13,352 bases of DNA from an uncultured Oscillospiraceae bacterium (GTDB taxonomy: Bacteria; Bacillota; Clostridia; Oscillospirales; Oscillospiraceae). The notes under the pieces are model-generated. The model made no database searches. It saw only the letters and a list, made by a program, of their open reading frames with translations, and was not told the origin of the DNA. Position 1 is the first letter of the stretch. The number at the start of each line of letters is the position of its first letter. The translations under genes and the position numbers were made by a program. The stretch covers positions 1 to 13,352 of the forward strand of contig CAAEKI010000108.1 in NCBI GenBank assembly GCA_900756495.1, in the 5' to 3' direction. Of this stretch, positions 1 to 6,404 are shown in pieces.

Positions 1-1
1 A

Positions 2-100
2 TACGGGCATGTAGAGGTTTATGACAACGCGGGCCGTTTCCGCTTCTCCGCTGACAGTGAATGGGAGGCGCTGGAGGAGTTGAGCGATCCGGCGGCATAG
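2..100 (+). CDS. C-terminal end of an unrecognised protein (5' end outside the window)
   Basis: The second reading frame is open from the window edge to a TAG at 98-100 and gives 32 residues beginning YGHVEVYDNAGRF and ending EELSDPAA. The composition, with alternating charged and hydrophobic residues and GC-rich third positions, looks coding. The stop lies only 25 bp from the stop of the convergent activase gene, which fits a real gene end. The pattern (beta strand, D-N-A-G-R-F-R-F, then an acidic helix) resembles the tail of a small soluble protein, but I do not recognise a family. The start and most of the gene are missing, so no function can be given. Confidence 0.5.
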   Translation, partial: YGHVEVYDNAGRFRFSADSEWEALEELSDPAA

Positions 101-125
101 AGGAGGGAAACGGGGCGGGCAATGA

Positions 126-1772
126 TTACCCCGGCCCTGCTTTTGCGCTGTCCAGGGCGAAGAGGGCGGCGCCCAGGGCGCCGCAGAGGTCGGGAGCCTC
201 CGGTATCCAGAGGGAGGTCTCCAGCCGCTCCTCCAGCGCCTGCACCACGCCCAGGTTGCGGGCCACACCGCCCGTCATCATATAGGGAGGCTCCCCGCCC
301 GCCCGCTTGGCCAGGGCAGCGGTCTTGACAGCCACCGATTTGTGGAGACCGTGGATGATGTCGGCGGCGCTGTGGTTGTCCGCGATAAGGGAGACGACCT
401 CTGACTCGGCAAAGACTGTACACATGCTGGAAATAGTGAGATCCTGCTTCCATTGGAGTCCGAGCTCACCCAGCGCATCCAGCTCCACTTCCAAGGTGCG
501 CGCCATCAGCTCGAGGAAGCGGCCCGTTCCGGCGGCGCATTTGTCATTCATAACGAAATTGGAGACCGCTCCGGTCTCATCCAGACAGATGACTTTACTG
601 TCCTGACCGCCAATGTCTACGATGGTGCGCACAGCGGGGTTTAGGTGGCGGGCTCCGCGGGCGTGGCAGGTAATTTCCGTCACTGTTCCGGTGGCAAAAG
701 GAATGCTGGAGCGGCCGTAACCGGTGGCCACAACGGCGGCCATATCCTCAGGAGCGCATCCCCTGAGGGCGGAAAAGGCCTTTTCCGCCCCGTCTTTTGC
801 CCGGGGGCCGGTGCGAACAATGGCGCTGGTCACCAAATTGCCCTCCCGATCCAGCACCACCGCATTGGTCGTGGTGGATCCGCTGTCAATACCAGCCACG
901 TACCGCCCTGTTTTCCGCAGGACATGGGGAGCGGAAACGGGGGAGAGCTGTTCCAGGAAGGCGTCCAGCCGGGTGGCGAGCTGGCCTGCGGCAGAGGGAG
1001 AGAAGTCGGACTCCAGCTTAAGCAGGGGCAGCGAACAGGTTTTGCGCAGCATCTCATACTCAAAGCTGTAGTAGTCGCAGAATTTAACCGTGTGATAAAT
1101 GACGCCGCTGAGGTTCGGGTGTTCCAGCAGCTGAGCACGGCGGCCGATCTCATCCATCCGCATACAGGGGATCTGGGCCAGCAGGGCGCCGGCGTACCAG
1201 GTCATCAGCGCGTCAAAGCTGTCGCCCAGTTCCTCCGGCGGCGGGGGAAGGGAGCGGTGCCCGCCGCAGGTGAAGTCGGCGATCGGCAGGGAAGAGCGTC
1301 CCCTCAGGGCGGAGAGAAGCCCCGCCCCCACTCTGGCCCCAAGCACTGCCAGAAAGGGACCACTGGGGAGCGCCGGGGCGAGAGAAAAGGCGGCGCGGAA
1401 CTTGGCCGCCTCAAAGGCACGGCCAGAAAAAGCCTCGTACGCCTCAGCCAGCCGCACCAGCTCGGCGCGCAGGCGGGAACGGGCGCAGCCGTCGTCATGG
1501 TGCGGCAGGTCCAGCAAGAAATAAAAGCCGCGGCCGGACCTGGTCACGTCGTAGACACGGCGCAGGGAGTCGCAGCAGTTTACAAGGGCAAGCCCCTCTA
1601 AAAGCCCGCTGCGGCTCTCCTCCAACACGGCTTTGGCGTGGCAGCAGAAATGGCTGTGGGTCAACCCTTCGGCATACTCGAAGTCCGGAGCCTCCCGGTT
1701 GAGCAGCAGGCATTCTCCGCCATAGGCGGCAAAGAGCTCCACGGGCGTGTATTTACAGCTATAGCTTATCAT
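126..1772 (-). CDS. HgdB-like 2-hydroxyacyl-CoA dehydratase domain fused to an ASKHA activase (BadF/BadG/BcrA/HgdC family)
   Basis: This 548-aa protein has two parts. Residues 1-280 resemble an HgdB-type dehydratase subunit: cysteines include 43-44, 66-67 in N-C-C-D-S-L-R-R, 169 and 232, and the domain ends in a D-F-S-P-S-A-A-G-Q-L-x-T-R-L-x-A-F-L-E-Q-L helix typical of the family. Residues 290-548 are a complete ATP-dependent activase: phosphate loop GIDSGSTTTN at 294-303, DIGGQDSK at 386-393, the two iron-sulfur ligand cysteines C412 (in DKCAAGTG) and C451 (in SSMC), and a TGGVARN adenosine motif near 500. Family knowledge: such activases use ATP to drive electron transfer from a [4Fe-4S] cluster to dehydratases or double-cubane-cluster reductases. 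The ATG overlaps the upstream gene's TGA (ATGA), so translation is probably coupled. The physiological substrate cannot be read from the sequence. The activase assignment is very secure; a catalytic role for the HgdB half is less certain. Confidence 0.92.
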   Translation of the reverse strand: MISYSCKYTPVELFAAYGGECLLLNREAPDFEYAEGLTHSHFCCHAKAVLEESRSGLLEGLALVNCCDSLRRVYDVTRSGRGFYFLLDLPHHDDGCARSRLRAELVRLAEAYEAFSGRAFEAAKFRAAFSLAPALPSGPFLAVLGARVGAGLLSALRGRSSLPIADFTCGGHRSLPPPPEELGDSFDALMTWYAGALLAQIPCMRMDEIGRRAQLLEHPNLSGVIYHTVKFCDYYSFEYEMLRKTCSLPLLKLESDFSPSAAGQLATRLDAFLEQLSPVSAPHVLRKTGRYVAGIDSGSTTTNAVVLDREGNLVTSAIVRTGPRAKDGAEKAFSALRGCAPEDMAAVVATGYGRSSIPFATGTVTEITCHARGARHLNPAVRTIVDIGGQDSKVICLDETGAVSNFVMNDKCAAGTGRFLELMARTLEVELDALGELGLQWKQDLTISSMCTVFAESEVVSLIADNHSAADIIHGLHKSVAVKTAALAKRAGGEPPYMMTGGVARNLGVVQALEERLETSLWIPEAPDLCGALGAALFALDSAKAGPG

Positions 1773-3043
1773 TTTTGCACCCCCAACTGCTCTAAAAACG
1801 CCTGCATGCGCGTCACCATCTGTCCGTCGTTCACATTACCCGTGTCACACCCGTCTCCATCCAGAATCAGAGTTGGATAGCCCGCCCTCTCCAGAGCAGA
1901 CTTGGCGAATCCCGCTCCACCGCTGGTCTGCTTGCAGCCCCAGTGGCAGAAATACACCACCCCGTCGGCGTGGAGGCGTTCAGCCATCTCCAGCGTTCGG
2001 GCCACCCGGCGCTCTACGCCGCCATTATAGCTGCATGAGAGGAGCCGGCGGGCCATGGATTCATAGGGGTGGTCGGGATCGGGCTCTGCCAGGTCGGCGT
2101 AATTCATATCGCAGGCCACAATCTCGCAGCGGCTGCTGAAGTTGAGAAGTTCCTTCAGAGAGGGCTGCCAGTAGGGCAGGGTGTGCATCCACAGCAGGCG
2201 GATGCCGGAGCGAGCCGCCTTGGGAAGGGTGGAGGCCTGCTGGGCCAGCAGGCCCGCATAGCGCGCCCCTTCAGGGCTGCCCAGCAGGACATGGAGGGCC
2301 ATGACGGTAAACATCTCTGTGGTCATTTCATCAGGCATAGAGCGGTCGGCACGGAGAGACAGATAGCGTTGATAGGCCTGATGGGCCTCCCGGCTGCGGG
2401 ACACGGCAGTCCGAAGGCGAGCCTCTGACAGCGGGCGGCCGGTGTGTGCAGAGAGAAAACGCCCCATAGCCCGCAGCTGATCTGCAACATAAGGTACCGT
2501 CTCCTCCGTTTCCCAATGGGGCACATCTACAGTAAAGCGGGGAACGCCATAGAGCTCAGCCAGGCGGCGGAAGGTGAGCTGATTCGCGTCACAGGCCAGA
2601 GAGGTGTTGAGAATGACCTTGGGGCGCGGGAGCACGCCGGATTCCGCAAGACCCAGCAGCAGCTTGTGGTAAGAGCAGTAGCTCTCAGGGACTCCGTGCT
2701 CCTCGGCGCACTGGATAAAGGGGGCCGAGGCGGCCGTCGCTGTCAAATAGCAGGAGAGCCCCTCCGGAAACATGGGCGGGATATCCATAGCGTGGAGGAG
2801 CTCACAGGGGAGAAAGACGTTTACACAGGCGCAGGTATCCGCCCGGGTTAAGGCCCGCCCCATTCCCGGAGAGACCACGCTTTGGATGTAGCTCTGTGCT
2901 CTGCCCAGCCGCCTGGGGGGAAGGTATCTCATCTGGGCGCCCACCAGCCGATAGGCGTTGGAGAGCAGAAACCGGGCCCGCTCCGGGTGGAGCGGAAGCT
3001 GGGCGGCGACCAATGCGCCAAATTTATCGACAACGGCTCCCAT
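1769..3043 (-). CDS. 2-hydroxyacyl-CoA dehydratase subunit D (HgdB/YjiM-like)
   Basis: The 424-aa protein belongs to the HgdB/FldB/YjiM group of iron-sulfur dehydratase or reductase subunits. Visible family marks are C-S-Y-H-K at 123-127, L-P-R-P-K-V-I-L-N-T-S-L-A-C-D near 138-152, V-P-H-W at 174-177, F-C-H-W-G-C-K-Q at 365-372 and L-D-G-D-G-C-D at 394-400. It has 13 cysteines, several of them candidate cluster ligands. The open frame continues upstream to 3430, but that extension runs through a terminator and a tRNA. I place the start at the ATG 3041-3043, which has a modest GTGAGG ribosome binding site 5 nt upstream. The gene overlaps the activase fusion by 4 nt, so the two products are probably made together. 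No CoA-transferase or acyl-CoA dehydrogenase is adjacent, so a role in amino acid (2-hydroxyacyl-CoA) fermentation is possible but unproven; a double-cubane-cluster type reductase is an alternative. Confidence 0.88.
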   Translation of the reverse strand: MGAVVDKFGALVAAQLPLHPERARFLLSNAYRLVGAQMRYLPPRRLGRAQSYIQSVVSPGMGRALTRADTCACVNVFLPCELLHAMDIPPMFPEGLSCYLTATAASAPFIQCAEEHGVPESYCSYHKLLLGLAESGVLPRPKVILNTSLACDANQLTFRRLAELYGVPRFTVDVPHWETEETVPYVADQLRAMGRFLSAHTGRPLSEARLRTAVSRSREAHQAYQRYLSLRADRSMPDEMTTEMFTVMALHVLLGSPEGARYAGLLAQQASTLPKAARSGIRLLWMHTLPYWQPSLKELLNFSSRCEIVACDMNYADLAEPDPDHPYESMARRLLSCSYNGGVERRVARTLEMAERLHADGVVYFCHWGCKQTSGGAGFAKSALERAGYPTLILDGDGCDTGNVNDGQMVTRMQAFLEQLGVQK

Positions 3044-3145
3044 GGGCGCCTCACTTTCTGCGGAGCAGGGCTCCGCGGGGATTGGGGTGTGGAGAGGCGG
3101 GATACAATGACGGCGCTGAGTACCCCGGAGCTGTAAACGCGTTTG

Positions 3146-3154
3146 ATAATACCA
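3146..3154 (-). promoter_or_regulatory. Possible extended -10 promoter for the dehydratase/activase operon
   Basis: On the minus strand this reads TGGTATTAT, which fits an extended -10 (TG, one base, TATNAT). No good -35 is present 17 bp upstream. It lies about 100 bp before the dehydratase start, and the strong terminator after the tRNA makes a separate promoter for this operon necessary. The leader it would produce contains a small perfect hairpin at 3060-3076 (GCGGAGC, loop AGG, GCTCCGC) just ahead of the start codon. The rest of 3044-3275 shows nothing I recognise. Confidence 0.35.
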
Positions 3155-3275
3155 TAACGCTTTGACAGAAAAAGAGGAATAGACAAAAACAGGGACATGT
3201 CCAAAATGGGGACTGTCGGCTGGTACAGGGAGAGGACAGCCAACATGAAAGGAAAGAGGTCCTTGTTCGTCAAAT

Positions 3276-3313
3276 AAAAAAGAAGGACATCCATCAGGAT
3301 GTCCTTCTTTTTT
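3276..3313 (-). terminator. Intrinsic terminator of tRNA-Gly, symmetric enough to work in both directions
   Basis: A perfect 17-bp inverted repeat (3276-3292 with 3297-3313, loop ATCA) has an A-run on one side and a T-run on the other. On the minus strand the stem starts with the last A of the tRNA CCA end and finishes in a U-run, so it ends the tRNA transcript and insulates it from the dehydratase operon downstream. Confidence 0.9.
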
Positions 3314-3388
3314 GGAGCAGGTGACGAGGCTCGAACTCGCTACCTCCACCTTGGCAAGGTGGCGCTCTACCAGATGAGCTACACCTGC
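3313..3388 (-). tRNA. tRNA-Gly (anticodon GCC)
   Basis: The 76-nt minus-strand sequence folds as a complete cloverleaf. The acceptor stem GCAGGTG pairs with CACCTGC. The D arm contains AGCTCATCTGGTAGAGC. The anticodon stem CCACC/GGTGG encloses the loop TTGCCAA, giving anticodon GCC. The T arm has GTTCGAGCC, the discriminator is T, and CCA is encoded at 3313-3315. It decodes GGC and GGU glycine codons. A perfect consensus promoter ends 13 bp upstream and a strong terminator abuts the 3' end, so it is an independent single-gene transcription unit. Confidence 0.97.
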
Positions 3389-3401
3389 AGCGACAAATGG
3401 T

Positions 3402-3430
3402 ATTATAGTCAAATTTGCCGCCGATGTCAA
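3402..3430 (-). promoter_or_regulatory. Consensus sigma-A promoter of tRNA-Gly
   Basis: The minus strand has TTGACA (3425-3430), a 17-bp spacer and TATAAT (3402-3407), matching the vegetative consensus at all twelve positions. The -10 box ends 13 bp before the mature tRNA 5' end, so the predicted 5' leader is only about 6-8 nt. Confidence 0.93.
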
Positions 3431-3549
3431 GGGGTAAATTCAGAATTCCCTTCTACCCTTTGGACTGATTCAAGATATCAATAACCACCTTTTGTCGAAG
3501 TAACGAAAGGAGACAGATTCACAGATAGCACGCTTGATAAGACGGAAAT

Positions 3550-3741
3550 TTATTTACTATTTGTTTCCACATTTTTGCTAAAAACCATCACAAGCCCGAT
3601 TATTCCAATGATTATACCTATCAACGAAAACGGAAAATCACTAAAACTATGTAAAAGAGTGCTATTTATTTCTGTACCGCCTACACAAAGGAGTATCCCA
3701 AATAGAATTAAAGCGATGCCTTTTAAAGCATTATTGTTCAT
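3550..3741 (-). CDS. Small two-helix membrane protein, function unknown
   Basis: This 63-aa protein has two hydrophobic segments, about residues 7-22 and 38-55. They are joined by a short polar loop (T-E-I-N-S-T-L-L-H-S-F-S-D-F-P) and followed by a polar tail, so it is predicted to be an integral membrane hairpin. The start is well supported: a full AGGAGG lies 8 nt before the ATG at 3739-3741. The gene is AT-rich, unlike the flanking GC-rich genes, and faces away from the YcxB-like gene. I recognise no functional family. Its co-location with another small membrane protein in the AT-rich islet suggests that the two arrived together. Confidence 0.75.
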   Translation of the reverse strand: MNNNALKGIALILFGILLCVGGTEINSTLLHSFSDFPFSLIGIIIGIIGLVMVFSKNVETNSK

Positions 3742-3779
3742 GCTAGTTTTTCCTCCTAAATTTCCAATTTGTCTTTTTT

Positions 3780-3785
3780 ATTATA
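3780..3785 (-). promoter_or_regulatory. Likely -10 box for the small membrane protein
   Basis: The minus strand reads TATAAT 38 bp before the start codon. A TTGAAA lies upstream, but with a 20-bp spacer, which is long for sigma-A, so only the -10 assignment is suggested. Confidence 0.4.
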
Positions 3786-3821
3786 CTACCATATATCATA
3801 GCCATTTTCAAAAAGATAAGG

Positions 3822-3827
3822 TATAAT
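3822..3827 (+). promoter_or_regulatory. Possible -10 box for the YcxB-like gene
   Basis: A plus-strand TATAAT sits about 146 bp before the YcxB-like start, and no clear -35 precedes it. The leader between them is AT-rich and contains separated AAACGGA/TCCGTTT arms (3844 region and 3890 region), but I recognise no riboswitch. A nearer promoter cannot be excluded. Confidence 0.3.
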
Positions 3828-3973
3828 AAATTGCGCAAATTAAAAAACGGATGAAAAAAGACATGGTTTGCAGAACTCAGGTGAATTTCCGTTTGATAAA
3901 GAGTGCAACTGTATAGAAAGATTTATAACCATTGGTCATAAAAACTACTTGCTTAATTTACGGAGGTGGGCAA

Positions 3974-4495
3974 ATGGAGTTTAAGTGTGAAACTGTGTAT
4001 AATCAAGAAGCAACAACCATTATGGCAAAGGCAATCAGAAAGACGGCACGAAAAAAGAAAAGTCGTCGCTCACATATTTTTGCTGTGATTGTCATTATAC
4101 TTGCATTTTTACTTACATTGCCTCTTGGAGATAAAGAATTTGTGATTAATTTTAGGACGATTATCACTTGGATTATTGCTGCAATCCTCTTATTTACTTT
4201 GATTTTTGAAGATAAGATCAACGGATATGTAGCAAGAAAAAGAATGTTGCCAGGGTTAGAAAAAGCAACGGTAACATTCCATGCAGATGGCTATCATTCA
4301 GAAGCAGAACTTGGTAGTTCAGAGTTTAAGTACAACACCATTATATTGCTTGCAGAGACGGATAATTTCTTTGTATTTGTATTTAGTCAAAGCCACGCAC
4401 AAGTATACAATAAAAATAGCATTACGGGCGGCACTATCGAAGAATTCCGTGAGTTCTTAAAGAATGTAACAGGCAAAGAAATTCAGAAGATTTAA
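3974..4495 (+). CDS. YcxB-like membrane protein
   Basis: The start chosen is the ATG at 3974, with GGAGG at 3962-3966 seven bases upstream. The in-frame ATG 14 codons earlier has no comparable site. The 173-aa product has a basic N-terminal region (K/R-rich at 19-32), two transmembrane helices (about 34-52 and 60-78), and then a soluble C-terminal domain at about 95-170. That domain has the YcxB pattern: F-H-A-D-G-Y-H-S-E, a central Y-x-x-I-x-x-L-x-E-T, aromatic strand F-F-V-F-V-F, and a closing E-E-F-R-E-F-L helix. Family knowledge: YcxB-like proteins are widespread in Firmicutes, two-helix with a PH-like cytoplasmic domain, and mostly of unknown function. Codon use is AT-rich, unlike the neighbours. 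Confidence 0.85.
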   Translation: MEFKCETVYNQEATTIMAKAIRKTARKKKSRRSHIFAVIVIILAFLLTLPLGDKEFVINFRTIITWIIAAILLFTLIFEDKINGYVARKRMLPGLEKATVTFHADGYHSEAELGSSEFKYNTIILLAETDNFFVFVFSQSHAQVYNKNSITGGTIEEFREFLKNVTGKEIQKI

Positions 4496-4560
4496 TAAAA
4501 CAAAGGCAATTTGTTGGCATACGAAACTTTCGGTTTATCGGGCTGTTCGTGTAAAGGAGC

Positions 4561-4591
4561 ACCTCCCTTCGTGAAAATGACGTAGGGAGGT
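4561..4591. terminator. Hairpin between the convergent YcxB-like and lipoprotein genes, probable terminator
   Basis: A 12-bp stem (ACCTCCCTTCGT, 4561-4572, with ACGTAGGGAGGT, 4580-4591, one T-T mismatch) encloses a 7-nt loop. It is followed on the plus strand by a T-rich TGTTTGTTG stretch. It lies 66 bp after the YcxB-like stop and just beyond the lipoprotein stop on the other strand, so it could serve both. The U-tract is imperfect. The rest of 4496-4606 shows no gene. Confidence 0.5.
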
Positions 4592-4606
4592 TGTTTGTTG
4601 ACTAAA

Positions 4607-5749
4607 TCAGTCCAAAAGGTAATTGGGAGATTCCGAATCGGCATAAATATCGGCTGTCGGCTCCCCAGCTGTGCCCGGAGCATCAGCAGTTTCCCCGCCT
4701 GGCCAGATATAGCCTTGTTCAGCCATCTCAGCGTCGGAACAGATCTGGCTGGGGTTCTCCCCGCTGAGATCAATATGGCGGTATTCGTAAGTGCCTGCGG
4801 TCAAGGTGTTCCAAAAGTGCGGTTCACCATGAAGCGTTCCCTCGGTAACCGTACAGTCCACATCAATGAGGTCGCACAGCAGATGAAGGGCAAGAGCCAG
4901 CCCCTCGTCGTCTGCAGCACCTCCTACCAGCGCATCCCAGGCGGTGGAGGGGCCAGGTCCGGCAACAGGGGAAAGCGACACAGGAAGCGTGCTCAACAAA
5001 GCGGTAAGCCTCTCCTGCGGATCGCTGAGCCCAACATAGGGGCCGGTAAGCTGTTGGGCGGCGGCTAAGGTGTCGCTCTGCTTTTGGAGCAGGGCGGTCT
5101 GCTCCTCGGGATAGGTCAGTACAATCTCCACAATGCGCTGACTGCCCTCGTCCGGATAGAGGGAAACCGTAAATTCCGGCATTCCCATCGCGGCGGCGGG
5201 GGTATCGTAATAGGCTTGGCGCACCAGAGAACAGATATAGTCCTCATCTTCAGCAAAATAGGCCACCCGCAGGGCCACCTCAGGAGAGAACGTCTCCAGG
5301 GCCTCCCGCAGTTCCTCTCGGATTGCACTGCTCCCGGTCACATTGACCAGGGCGCGCATCTGCTCTGCCGTGCGGCGGTAAGTGATATAAATGTTGGCTT
5401 CATAGGTGGCAACAACCCGGGTGTAGTCGTGTTTGATAAAGTCTACGGCATAGGCGCCCAGCGGGTCGTCCTTGGCAACTTCCAGGCAGGCGCGGTTCAA
5501 ATCGGCCTCCACATCCTGGGCATAGTTGACCAGCCGGACCACCCCGTGCTCTACACTCTGTTCCACAAAGTAGAGAACTGCGTTGACCAGCTGCTGATAG
5601 GTCTCTACCCGGATAACCGATGAATCCTCTTCGGTGGAGGGAAGTTCCGGGTGCGGATAGACCACTTGGTAGTCCCGATTGAGCATAGCAGAACACCCGG
5701 GCAGCAGCAGAAGGACTGCCAAGGTGAGCGCCAGGATGCGGGTTTTCAC
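4607..5749 (-). CDS. Lipoprotein with a degenerate transglutaminase-like domain
   Basis: The 380-aa protein starts at a GTG (5747-5749) with an AGGGGGG-type ribosome binding site; starting later would remove the signal. K-T-R plus a hydrophobic stretch ends in the lipobox L-L-P-G-C19, so it should be exported and lipid-anchored. Residues 45-260 are mainly helical with no motif I recognise. Residues 270-350 match the transglutaminase-like core: A-L-V-G-G-A-A-D-D-E-G-L-A, L-L-C-D-L, P-H-F-W-N and H-I-D-L-S. In active members the position of D281 is cysteine (C-E-G), while H311 and D327 match the catalytic His and Asp, so the domain is probably a binding module and not an enzyme. An acidic, proline-rich tail follows. 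It is the last gene of the six-gene series, 21 bp after the LUD gene. Confidence 0.8.
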   Translation of the reverse strand: MKTRILALTLAVLLLLPGCSAMLNRDYQVVYPHPELPSTEEDSSVIRVETYQQLVNAVLYFVEQSVEHGVVRLVNYAQDVEADLNRACLEVAKDDPLGAYAVDFIKHDYTRVVATYEANIYITYRRTAEQMRALVNVTGSSAIREELREALETFSPEVALRVAYFAEDEDYICSLVRQAYYDTPAAAMGMPEFTVSLYPDEGSQRIVEIVLTYPEEQTALLQKQSDTLAAAQQLTGPYVGLSDPQERLTALLSTLPVSLSPVAGPGPSTAWDALVGGAADDEGLALALHLLCDLIDVDCTVTEGTLHGEPHFWNTLTAGTYEYRHIDLSGENPSQICSDAEMAEQGYIWPGGETADAPGTAGEPTADIYADSESPNYLLD

Positions 5750-5770
5750 GGGCAGGCCCCCCCTATGTAT

Positions 5771-6361
5771 TTAGTACCCCAATTCCTCATCCACCAGCAC
5801 AACCTCGCAGCGTCCCACGCCCCCTGGCTTGCACCAAAAAACCACCAGGGCATTGCAGATGCGGTCAGGACTGGCACAGTCGTAACACTTGTCCGCGTGA
5901 AGGGCGCAGGGGGTATTTCTCTGAAGGCGCCGGGCATTCTTGGGGGAGGCGATGTTTCGGGCCCGCCAGAGGGCGGCGTCATAGTCAGGGGCAATTTTAT
6001 TTTTCCCGACAATCAGATAGACCTCGTCGTGACCGTAAATGGTAGAAGCCACCCGGTTGCCGGTGCCGTCGATGTTGATGATTTCACCCGTCTCGGCCAA
6101 GCCGTTGACCGAACAGAGATAAACTTGGGCGGAGGCCGCCTGTTCCATACTGCCGCCCATCCAGTGACTATGGACGGTGTTGTGGGCGGAAAGCCGTTCG
6201 CCCAGGCCCATCTGTACCACAGTCTGTGTTCCGCCGATGCCAACGGTTTTGCCGTCAATTTTTTGATTTAAATAGTCGCAGGCCTCCGCTGCGGTGGCAA
6301 AGAATGAGGTCTCAAAGCCGCGCCGCTCCAGATTAATGCGAAGCGCTTCATATCCGGGCAT
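5771..6361 (-). CDS. LUD-domain protein (LutC/YkgG-like lactate utilization family)
   Basis: The 196-aa product has the LUD fold signatures G-I-G-G-T-Q-T-V (41-48), N-I-D-G-T-G-N-R-V-A (96-105), V-G-K-N-K-I (118-123) and a C-terminal E-E-L-G-Y. The cysteines C152, C159, C162 and C169 (C-x6-C-x2-C-x6-C, in the D-R-I-C-N context) form a conserved cluster seen in the clostridial branch of this family and could bind metal or an iron-sulfur centre. LutC normally works with LutA and LutB in lactate oxidation, but neither is adjacent, so lactate use should not be assumed. The ATG at 6359-6361 has GAGGAG 7 nt upstream. It follows the YitT gene by 43 bp and precedes the lipoprotein by 21 bp. Confidence 0.87.
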   Translation of the reverse strand: MPGYEALRINLERRGFETSFFATAAEACDYLNQKIDGKTVGIGGTQTVVQMGLGERLSAHNTVHSHWMGGSMEQAASAQVYLCSVNGLAETGEIINIDGTGNRVASTIYGHDEVYLIVGKNKIAPDYDAALWRARNIASPKNARRLQRNTPCALHADKCYDCASPDRICNALVVFWCKPGGVGRCEVVLVDEELGY

Positions 6362-6404
6362 GGAAACTCCTCCTCGTTACACAAAATACACGATGCCGAA
6401 AGAT

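Noticed and set aside
166..184. Perfect 9-bp inverted repeat near the end of the activase gene
   Set aside because: It encodes the conserved C-terminal G-A-L-G-A-A helix of the activase and has no U-tract; likely a by-product of GC-rich coding.
645..1601. Long plus-strand open frame of 318 codons opposite the activase fusion
   Set aside because: It is an antisense shadow of a clearly conserved GC-rich gene, rich in G, R, A and P with no family motif.
3313..3388. tRNA-Gly as an integration site for the AT-rich islet
   Set aside because: The islet lies on the 5' side of the tRNA, no repeated tRNA 3' end was found at the far boundary and no integrase is present.
3044..3430. N-terminal extension of the dehydratase subunit to a start at 3430
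   Set aside because: The extension translates the tRNA-Gly gene (the familiar V-A-H-L-V-E-R artefact) and a terminator on the same strand; the ATG at 3043 is the realistic start.
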